Source: Cristatella mucedo
Lineage: Eukaryota; Bryozoa; Phylactolaemata; Cristatellidae
DNA length: 64,000 nt
Direction of reading: 5' to 3'
NCBI GenBank assembly: GCA_009760855.2
Contig: WPIO01000159.1
Coordinates: forward strand, 442,001 to 506,000
Shown here: one piece after another, positions 36,401 through 64,000 of the stretch
Layout of the letters: each line of letters starts with the position of its first letter
Position numbering within the stretch: position 1 is the stretch's first letter
The notes under the pieces: model-generated
What the model was told of the DNA's origin: nothing
Databases searched by the model: none
What the model saw: the letters and a program-made list of their open reading frames with translations, nothing else
Position numbers and translations under genes: made by a program

Positions 36401-37236
36401 TCAGTCAGCTTTACGAAACTCCATTCAACTGCTACGAATGCCCTATAACAGTTTTTTCCCAGCACTCACTGGATGGTGACTGTGCTGGTGCACGTATATC
36501 ACTTGGCTGCCTTCGGCACTTTGGCCAGTCTCTGCTTATTCGTTCTTGTATTTTGCCCTGTCTTAAATGCTGCTGCTTACATTTGTTGCTTGAAAGTAAT
36601 TAGCTGCTGCACGATTTGAAACTATACAGGTGTCGATTTTAATTCACTCGAAGGAACCAACCGGTACGTTGTTCCATTTCTGGCATGTGGCGACCTGAGT
36701 GCCTACGATGCCGACAAGACTTACCCTCTTCAGGTTTGGCAGCAGCATCAACCTGAGCAGCAGCAGCTGCTGCCAGAACAGCAGCAACAGCAGCCAGAGC
36801 AGCAGCAACAGCCAGAGAAGCAGCAACCGCAGCCCTCTGTCACTTTTTGCAGCTAGATCCGGACAGGAGCTACGTGTACCACGAGCCTGTACAGCAGCCT
36901 ATTGACCCACCTTATAAGGCTGCGTGTGGCTTGAAAAGGTCGGGCGAGCTGCTCTACGTCAAGCAAGTAGCTACCGAAGTAAGCCAAGCATCGCCATGTT
37001 CCTCGAATATTACGACGTTACACTTGGCCCCACCTACCCATCCCTTAGCCTCAGCGGAAGCTTTTGCTGCTACTATTACGTCCGAAGGCCAGCCAGCTGC
37101 TGCAGCGGACTCCGTCCCGTTTCCAGCGGTTTCGGACAGTGCTGCGAGCACGACAAAGCCTTTTGTTGGGCAGCAGGAGCTTGCGGATGACTCGGGCGAG
37201 CAGCTGGCCGATATGCTGACTGGCCTAGTAAACTAG
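18357..37236 (+). CDS. FTSJ1: FTSJ1/TRM7-type tRNA 2'-O-ribose methyltransferase, whole gene (10 coding exons)
   Basis: Seen: ten exons join with consistent phases and GT-AG borders into 383 codons plus stop. The human protein is about 329 aa; the extra length is in the C-terminal tail. Residues in order: [10 protein letters not shown] start, K28 in SAFKL, SAM motif DLCAAPGSW (47-55), acidic D78 in [11 protein letters not shown]119 in VCDGAPD, K159 in GGTFVAK, and E194 in NSSIEAF. Together these give the K-D-K-E tetrad of the RrmJ/FtsJ fold. Known for the family: a cytoplasmic enzyme that uses S-adenosylmethionine to methylate ribose 32 and 34 of the tRNA anticodon loop, with THADA (Trm732) and WDR6 (Trm734) partners. 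The start is placed at the conserved MGR; an in-frame ATG lies upstream at 18234. The gene converges with the MAM/CUB gene, and its introns are full of repeats. Confidence 0.96.
18567..18636 (+). CDS. FTSJ1: FTSJ1 exon 2
   Basis: 70 nt after acceptor GCGTAG; phase 1 in, phase 2 out. Encodes the SAM-binding motif [13 protein letters not shown]. Donor GTGCGT. The intron before it is only 89 nt. Confidence 0.92.
18637..20854 (+). other. FTSJ1 intron 2
   Basis: Bounded by GTGCGT and TTTATAG. Apart from the possible LINE fragment at 20560-20790 I see no further structure. Confidence 0.75.
20560..20790 (-). mobile_element. Possible LINE ORF2 C-terminal fragment
   Basis: The - strand reads [17 protein letters not shown], similar to the TSPDLTTFKRNLETHLF part of the ORF2 end. 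Lies in FTSJ1 intron 2. Confidence 0.35.
20855..20954 (+). CDS. FTSJ1: FTSJ1 exon 3
   Basis: 100 nt after acceptor TTTATAG; phase 2 in, phase 0 out. Encodes the stretch with [14 protein letters not shown] and QGDITK. The acidic residue of the SAM ribose contact is D78. Donor GTACTG. Confidence 0.93.
21253..21331 (+). CDS. FTSJ1: FTSJ1 exon 4
   Basis: 79 nt after acceptor GTTTCAG; phase 0 in, phase 1 out. Encodes [11 protein letters not shown] with catalytic D119. Donor GTACGA. Confidence 0.93.
21920..22900 (-). mobile_element. LINE copy with ORF2 3' half
   Basis: Reading the - strand: [20 protein letters not shown] (as DDHISCTVKSAYFQLLKIA at 52170), then eroded ORF2, 3' UTR, the hairpin CTCTGAGGGCAC, and an ATT-like tail at 21920-21950. 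Inside FTSJ1 intron 4. Inactive. Confidence 0.75.
22901..25172 (+). other. Right part of FTSJ1 intron 4
   Basis: AT-rich; only the LINE tail at 23760 is recognisable. Confidence 0.6.
23760..23822 (+). mobile_element. LINE tail fragment
   Basis: GATTTAGTTCTCTGAGGGTG followed by an ATT-rich tail: the last half of the 3' hairpin only. Confidence 0.55.
25173..25225 (+). CDS. FTSJ1: FTSJ1 exon 5
   Basis: 53 nt after acceptor TTTTGCAG; phase 1 in, phase 0 out. Encodes [18 protein letters not shown], nearly identical to other animals. Donor GTAAGC. It is an island of conservation between two large repeat-filled introns. Confidence 0.93.
25540..26000 (-). mobile_element. LINE fragment, eroded
   Basis: Contains AGTGAATTCCAGACTTTCGG and AGGTAGGCTGGTGCAAGTGA, matching the ORF2 3' parts at 22280-22450 and 46080-46250. 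Lies in FTSJ1 intron 5. Confidence 0.5.
26046..26131 (-). mobile_element. SINE-A head, eroded
   Basis: GAGCTTGAACCCTGACCTTG and TTAGCACCTTACATCCTAGG are recognisable as the SINE-A head in reverse. No tail. Confidence 0.45.
26400..27820 (-). pseudogene. Tc1-like transposon with dead transposase, split by a SINE
   Basis: On the - strand: helix-turn-helix region LSDGVRAVL...[18 protein letters not shown], then [19 protein letters not shown] (first catalytic Asp block), a [26 protein letters not shown]...QHDSN.KNTH (second Asp block), and a C-terminus [19 protein letters not shown] with stop at 26561. Several stops and frameshifts. A TIR-like end TACACTGCTGTCCAAAGTAT lies at 26402; no matching right TIR was seen. 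Sits in FTSJ1 intron 5. Confidence 0.82.
27094..27204 (-). mobile_element. SINE-A inside a Tc1-like element
   Basis: Reads TTAAGGTGCTTGCCCCGACC...GGGCTCGAGCCC...GAATAGAGATTAGG...ATACAAATGAATTAT on the - strand. Transposase sequence continues on both sides. Flanking AAAGT on each side may be a short target-site duplication. Slightly 5'-truncated. Confidence 0.8.
28058..28420. repeat. 16-bp minisatellite, about 22 units
   Basis: Unit GAAACGTGCTCTGGCT repeated almost perfectly in the centre, with variants (GAAACGTCCTCTGGAT) at both edges. Because 16 is not a multiple of 3, several frames are open and give 16-residue protein periods; these are by-products. Confidence 0.92.
28785..29760. mobile_element. 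Foldback (long inverted repeat) element
   Basis: Left arm about 28785-29245 and right arm about 29295-29760 are near reverse complements around a centre of about 50 bp. Paired phrases include CTTTCATGTGGAAGT with ACTTCCACATGAAAG, and GATTTCGGTTTGATACA with TGTATCAAACCGAAATC. A related half copy lies at 33480-33610. No coding capacity. Located in FTSJ1 intron 5, so the pre-mRNA could fold into long dsRNA. Confidence 0.85.
29937..30092 (-). mobile_element. SINE-A
   Basis: Full-length on the - strand: GGTCCAGCGGTTAAGGTGCT, GGGCTCGAGCCC, CATGAATAGAGATTAAGTTC, then AATGAATATTTATTATTTA. It directly follows the foldback element. Confidence 0.82.
30533..30662 (+). mobile_element. SINE-A
   Basis: TTTGCCCAGTGGTTAAGGTG, GTGCTTGAGCCC, GTAAAGTGCCTGAATAGAGA, TTAAGTTCTCTCAG, then an AT-rich tail. 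Confidence 0.82.
31233..31286 (+). CDS. FTSJ1: FTSJ1 exon 6
   Basis: 54 nt, 18 codons, phase 0 on both sides. Encodes [18 protein letters not shown] with catalytic K159. Acceptor ATTTCAG, donor GTAAGC. Confidence 0.93.
31648..31750 (+). CDS. FTSJ1: FTSJ1 exon 7
   Basis: 103 nt after acceptor CTTTCAG; phase 0 in, phase 1 out. Encodes [14 protein letters not shown] and [11 protein letters not shown], the conserved strand and loop before the catalytic glutamate. Donor GTAACC. Confidence 0.93.
32153..32312 (+). mobile_element. SINE-B (tRNA-like head, own tail)
   Basis: GGTGAGCCGTGATGACACAC, TAGGTAAGGCAGTTGCTC, the hairpin CACGACCTCGGTCCCGAGGT, GGTGATAGCCTTTACGGCTC, TTCTGCTACTAAAATAAGAA, GAATCAGCTAG. 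One of five copies in this window. Confidence 0.78.
32618..32808 (-). mobile_element. LINE 3' end, left member of an inverted pair
   Basis: (ATT)n tail at 32621-32647, then the hairpin and the 3' UTR up to GCATGCTGACCCTGTGCATG, all on the - strand. Confidence 0.82.
33085..33302 (+). mobile_element. LINE 3' end, right member of an inverted pair
   Basis: 3' UTR from GACACTGTGCATGCTGCC, the hairpin AAACACCTAGAAAGCTATTG, and an ATT-rich tail. Opposite in direction to the copy about 280 bp upstream. Confidence 0.8.
33480..33610. mobile_element. Half copy of the foldback element
   Basis: GATGTACCAAGTTTCAACAT and GATGCAGAGATCGGTAAACA, with CTACTTCTGGGTTATACGTG, line up with the right arm at 29503-29600 (CTACCAAGGTGCGACAAG, GATACTGAGATCGGTACA, CCGGTTTACATCCGGGTT). 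Confidence 0.55.
34091..34174 (+). CDS. FTSJ1: FTSJ1 exon 8
   Basis: 84 nt after acceptor TTTTTTCAG; phase 1 on both sides. The codon split with exon 7 is catalytic E194 (SSIEAF). Ends in PLLDHKY. Donor GTAAGT. Confidence 0.93.
34600..34750 (+). mobile_element. SINE-B, head eroded
   Basis: ATGATTCCTGCGGTGGGTGA, GTGGTGATAGCCGTTAAGGC, TCTTCTGCCACTGCATAAAT, then GCTAAC. Matches the other SINE-B copies. Confidence 0.7.
35155..35365. repeat. 30-bp minisatellite, 7 units
   Basis: Unit TTCCCTTAGCCCATGTAATG plus TAATGAAATG, seven copies with few differences. It runs into repeat family C copy 1, whose pentamer tail (TGTAATGTAATG) it includes. Confidence 0.92.
35370..35610 (-). mobile_element. Repeat family C, copy 1
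   Basis: Shares GTCTGTAACTCCACAAAGCT, ACGCAGGAGAGTTTTCTGTA, GAGAAGCATAGCT and GGCTGGAAAGGA with the copies at 38085, 44920, 57970 and 58695. A run of TGTAA-type pentamers stands at its left end, which on the - strand is a 3' (ATTAC)n tail. Confidence 0.7.
35690..35870 (-). mobile_element. Possible LINE fragment
   Basis: TTGTCCATAGAGGACCAGAG and GAGGTTGAAACTGGTGAAGC resemble bases 15-80 of this window, which belong to a LINE remnant. Direction inferred from that copy. Confidence 0.35.
36630..36733 (+). CDS. FTSJ1: FTSJ1 exon 9
   Basis: 104 nt after acceptor CTATACAG; phase 1 in, phase 0 out. Encodes the [16 protein letters not shown] stretch matching the FTSJ1 VPF..CGDLSSYDSD motif. The donor CAG|GTTTGG is weak and opens a short CAG-rich intron. 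Confidence 0.9.
36734..36852 (+). other. FTSJ1 intron 9: 119 nt, CAG-rich and open in the upstream frame
   Basis: Read on from exon 9 the intron has no stop and encodes runs of Gln broken by Pro-Glu. The frame meets TAG at 36854-36856, just past the acceptor. Its length is not a multiple of three, so retention would replace the conserved C-terminal region with about 39 Gln-rich residues. Splicing restores the gap-free FTSJ1 alignment, so I treat it as an intron. Confidence 0.8.
36853..37236 (+). CDS. FTSJ1: FTSJ1 exon 10 (last coding exon)
   Basis: 384 nt with stop TAG at 37234-37236; acceptor TTTTTGCAG. The first 24 residues across the junction align without gaps to human FTSJ1: PL.L......Y.Y......PI.PPY, followed by LKR.G.L. 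The rest is a low-complexity Ala/Ser/Pro tail, longer than in human, which shows no motif. Confidence 0.9.
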   Translation, partial: LDPDRSYVYHEPVQQPIDPPYKAACGLKRSGELLYVKQVATEVSQASPCSSNITTLHLAPPTHPLASAEAFAATITSEGQPAAAADSVPFPAVSDSAASTTKPFVGQQELADDSGEQLADMLTGLVN

Positions 37237-39280
37237 GCGAAGCGCCTCATTCTGCACTACCTGCATGCATTCGTTGAGCTGCTAATGCAAAGCAGCAGCA
37301 CAGTGTATGCACTCCAGTCCTGTGGTGTGGTTGTTGAAGTCATTATCAATAGATGCAGTGCTTCGAATGTCACGACCATCTTTTTGTGCCTGCCTGCTGC
37401 CTCTATTCAGTCGATTGAATCGTGCTATGTCATTGTTGATGCAACGGTGGCTCCGATTGAACGGTGGCTCTGGTTAGGCAGTTGTTGGCGCAGGGCCTGG
37501 AATCGTGTGTTGCACGAGCGCCGGTCACTCTAGTCGATGGCTGGGTCTCGATGTCGAAATGTGTGACTTGCTATCATGCACTAGGTGACACCATCCGTGC
37601 TTCCATCCGTGATCCAAACGGCTTGTTGAAAAGTGATCAAGCTGGACTGTCTTTACTATTTTGGTTGCATTTCATGCAGTTACATCAGAACAATGTCTCG
37701 TAGTACAGCCTAATTCTTTAATAGATTAATAGAAGTATCATATTATCTTACTGTGCTTTTGTCCTTATTGTCTGACTTCAAACTATGTCAGGTGAAGGAA
37801 GCCTGCATTGCAGAGTCAAGTTTTTGTGGTCTTGTCTGGCCAAATAGGTAATCAAGTGTCATGACTATTGATTATCGATGCCATTCTGTATACGGGATAT
37901 AAAGCATTAGAGCCTTGTCGAGCCTGTTGAATGAGAATTTGTATGCCGGTGACCTTTGATCTCCCTGGTTTGGTAAGCCAGCCGGATTCACCGAAAAGCA
38001 AACCTCACAACTCGGTTGAAATCCAAGTGCACCCTGCATATCCCTAGAAGCTCACCATCGATTAGCATTTGGCAGAAAGTTGCTTGGTGCTACGAAGAAG
38101 AGTTTTGCAAAGCGCACTCAAAGCCTAAGCTGCTTTTGGTACACACTTGGTAGCCAACAGACTTCGTCTCACGCAACAAAGAGAAAGTGAGAAGCTTAGC
38201 TGAGTCGGGAGAACAGCTGAGGTAGTGAGCAGCAGTGGAAGTAGCGGCTCAAGATCGCTTTAAAGGATGTGCCATAGTCGGCAGCTGGAAAGGATGTGCC
38301 ATAGTCGGCAGCAGGAGAGGGGATGTCGTTGTGTAGGTGAGGAGTGTGACACTTTTTCAGGCCGGCACACTGCTTGCCTTGGTCTGAAGCTGGTGACAAG
38401 AGCGACTGTCAAATAGCCTCCCGCTTTGCCAGAGGTTTGCTGCATGCCTTGTCTTTCTTCTAACAAGTCTCTAAGATTAAGCTTATCTTTGGCAGAAGGT
38501 TTAAAAGCTACGATGCTGTTGAGGGCGTGTCTAGCTCAGCAGCTGCGATCGCCCCGGTTCGGGTGTATGATGCGAGAGTGAAGCCCTACCCTCCACCACT
38601 CCACTGAACAGTGCCGCCCAATTTAACTTGTTGTTTAAATAATTAAATTAAACAATTAAATAGAATTTGATTTATTAAAATTTAAATAACTATGTTCCAC
38701 CTGGAAGTAGTGGCCGGACTGGAGGCCAGAATTCATTTGTGCTCGTGTGCGTGAAATAGTCTTGATTCTGTGATTTTGCAATATGCTTCTGCCGGCCGAT
38801 GCACTGACTGCCTCATTTTCGACTGCTCGGCTGCACCTGAGCACCTGTGCTCAGAGTAGACACTGCTGCACTTAGCTGAGTACCTTTTGATATTGCCACG
38901 CCTAGGTTAGTCGGTTCTCGAGATCTAGCACCGTTTGGATAATGGGGGAGGGACAGAGCTAGAGTAGCCGGGATGTAATTCAGTGCAAATTTGTTGCAAT
39001 CTTTCATGCAAATCTTTGGCTCACTGCTCTGGCCTTGCGATGGTGTCCAAGCATTCGTTGCATTGCTGCCCGGGCAATATTGCTGCTGCTAGCTGAATGT
39101 GACTTGCCCCGGCTCATCACTGAGCGATGAGGCACACCCAGAGCGCGAACCTCGCACATGCAGCTCGATTGTGCTCAGCCTTTTTGCTCCCTACTAGCTC
39201 GTCTTGTCCCACTGCTCGAACCGAAGTCACGGTCATTCATTTAATAGGACTCGAGTTCTTTCCCCTCTCTCTCTCTATAA
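37237..39280. other. Convergent intergenic region
   Basis: Between the FTSJ1 stop and the 3' end of the MAM/CUB gene. It presumably holds the FTSJ1 3' UTR; no canonical AATAAA was seen close to the stop, only an ATTAAA near 38642. Contains repeat family C copy 2. Confidence 0.55.
38085..38345 (-). mobile_element. Repeat family C, copy 2
   Basis: CACTCAAAGCCTAAGCTGCT, TTGGTAGCCAACAGACTTCG, GTGAGAAGCTTAGCTGAGTC, and AAAGGATGTGCCATAGTCGG twice in tandem (a 27-bp duplication). The tail side is missing. Confidence 0.7.
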
Positions 39281-39415
39281 TAATAATAATAATGCACTTG
39301 ATAAAGCCCCCTCAGAGAACTCAAGATCTTTCTAGGCGCTTTACATTTGCTGCAAAGGAAACTCCGTCGAATGGTGAGTGGTATCATGCTTGATAAACAA
39401 CATGAATAACGTCTC
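39281..39415 (-). mobile_element. LINE tail copy next to a long CT repeat
   Basis: ATT tail, hairpin and the first about 60 bp of 3' UTR (AACATGATACC-like) on the - strand. It lies in the 3' flank of the MAM/CUB gene. Confidence 0.78.
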
Positions 39416-39433
39416 TCTAGTTCTCTCTTCCTC

Positions 39434-39600
<167 letters not shown>

Positions 39601-39732
39601 CTCTCACTCTCTCGTGTGCATACTAATCAAGTGGTACTCATGGCAATCTTGCAGCCCCTGGCCTTCCGGCGTTTTGTTTTGATCGTCGTTGCGCCCAGCG
39701 CTAATAAGCCTTTTCGAACGAACGTTTGTTGC

Positions 39733-39738
39733 TTTATT
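39733..39738 (-). terminator. Candidate polyadenylation signal AATAAA for the MAM/CUB gene
   Basis: AATAAA on the - strand, about 390 nt after the stop codon at 40125. It is the first canonical hexamer I see downstream of the stop. Supported by position only. Confidence 0.4.
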
Positions 39739-40124
39739 TTTCGTACTCCACTCTCGTCGACAGGCGTGCAGTGTTTGCATGCGCTTCTTGTTACAAATGC
39801 TTTTAGCACCAAGTGTTTACAGCAGCCAGTGCAAGGACACGTCTTCCACACTGTGTGAATAGCTTTGTGCAGGTGTGGCAGGGTGGATGGGGATGGGAAG
39901 AGGCTGCACCGTCTGCACGGTGCATATTTTTGGAGGGTGACTCGCTGCTGGTCTGCATCTGTTTGCAATGCGTGAGCGACACGTTAGCAGTGTCTAGCTG
40001 TCCGCACCGAGTTCGGCCCACGACAAAGGGTCGCCAATACGGCCGAAGCCAGTCGGCGCAGCTGCTGCTGCCTCGGCTGGATGTTGCGCTGCGCTCTCTG
40101 ACCGAATCGCCGAGCGCCTGCCCA

Positions 40125-62983
<22,859 letters not shown>

Positions 62984-63153
62984 CTAAACGGCGCCGGAGA
63001 CCGAGGATTAATTGCCGAGGATTGTTTGCCCCGCTCGGCAGGTGCCTAAACGGCGGGGCCGAGCGGGGCAATTAATCGGCCGCCGCCGCAGCAGCCTGGG
63101 GCACGCGGCAGCTGCGGCTGAGCCGCTGCGAGCGGGAGAGAAAGCGGCAGCTC

Positions 63154-63242
63154 TATAATAATAATAATAATGCATCTGATAGAGTGCCCTCGCAGAACTC
63201 AATCTCTTTCCGGCCGGGCGCTTTACGACTACTGCAAACGTC
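63154..63242 (-). mobile_element. LINE tail copy in the GC-rich region
   Basis: ATT tail, then a GC-shifted hairpin (AGAACTCAATCTCTTTCCGG) on the - strand. Confidence 0.72.
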
Positions 63243-64000
63243 TTCGCGCTCCCCTCTCCTACCCGACAGAAGAGCAACGACGAGCGGAAGCGCGAGGTAG
63301 CGCTCCATCGCCAGCCTCGTCTGCTCTCGCGTCCCCGACCTTCGGCGGCGCTCTGCGACAGTTCGGCCGGCCCGCTTTCCTGGCTTCGGGTGGGTCCGCA
63401 CCAGTAGACGGCCGTTCGCGGCCGTTCGGCGTCACGAGGGTGGCGGCAAATGTGTCAGCGGCGTGGCGGCGCGCGGACACGTTGTGTTTATCTTCGGCCG
63501 AGCACCATGGCGACAGGAAGGGTGGTCTCGGAGACAATGGTGGATCCTCCGCATCCAGCGGCCCTCGCAGACCACAAAATGCCGGCGCCCTGGAGAAGAA
63601 GGGGCCACAATCGATGATGCCATTCAAGGCGATGCATAATGCAAAAGGTGGGTCGCCGAGGATGTGTCGGTAGAAAAGAACCGCGACCGCCACAACCGCC
63701 GCTCACGGAACCGCCGCCTGGCGTCGGCAGACGATTGGTTGTGCGCGCTCTCGCAATCGGCCATCTTCGCGCCCGACCCTCGACTGCTGACTGACAACGC
63801 AAGAGGTGAAACTAAGCTAAAGATTCTTGCGTAAATTCTTTAAATTTCAATGCGCGCTAAAAGCGATACATTTTCGTGCGCAAACTTTACGGAGGGGTCC
63901 TCTGTTGGTGAGGGGAGACATAGGTCTCGGACTGGCCTCCAGACAGGCGAAAGTCTGGCCTACGCAAATAAAAGCAAAGCTGCCCTCGTTTAGCACCCTT

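Noticed and set aside
36734-36850. PolyQ stretch as part of the normal FTSJ1 protein
   Set aside because: Keeping it leads to a stop and loses the conserved C-terminal region. Removing it gives a gap-free alignment to animal FTSJ1 with a good acceptor.
63488-63802. Signal-peptide-like start MHRLEWHHRLWPLLL as first receptor exon
   Set aside because: Hydrophobic stretch is plausible, but I found no donor in the required phase 1, so it cannot be joined to the known exons with confidence.

Overview
This window comes from an animal nuclear genome. It has long introns with GT-AG borders, extracellular MAM and CUB domains, tRNA-derived SINEs, an L2/CR1-like LINE, a Tc1-like transposon and long microsatellites. 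It is probably an invertebrate metazoan; the sequence alone does not let me name the phylum. Nothing prokaryotic or viral was seen.

Two genes can be assembled exon by exon, and they face each other tail to tail. On the + strand, 18357-37236 holds a complete FTSJ1/TRM7 tRNA 2'-O-methyltransferase gene (10 coding exons, 383 aa). All junction phases agree, and the K-D-K-E catalytic residues are present. On the - strand, 62983 down to 40125 holds a large single-pass transmembrane protein, complete at its 3' end. I could place 18 exons (about 1768 aa). The order is MAM-MAM-mucin-like Thr-rich exon-MAM-CUB-MAM-CUB-Thr-rich stalk-TM-cytoplasmic tail. Every domain is bounded by phase-1 introns. The signal-peptide exon was not found, so the 5' end is open.

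The first 18 kb has no gene I can support. It holds LINE remnants and a degenerate satellite array (about 6757-13600) built from about 162-bp monomers arranged as a repeating trimer of about 488 bp. Two of its units carry the same insert of about 290 bp. The introns of both genes carry LINE fragments, two tRNA-related SINE families, a third repeat family with a pentanucleotide tail, a dead Tc1-like element with a SINE inside it, and a foldback element with arms of about 450 bp. They also carry 16-bp, 30-bp and about 170-bp tandem repeats and several simple repeats. The right edge (about 62750-63850) is GC- and CpG-rich and may be a promoter region.

The best leads are the trimeric satellite, the architecture and atypical CUB domains of the MAM/CUB receptor, the hairpin tail shared by the SINE and the LINE (a retrotransposition partnership), the foldback element, and the CAG-rich 119-nt FTSJ1 intron.
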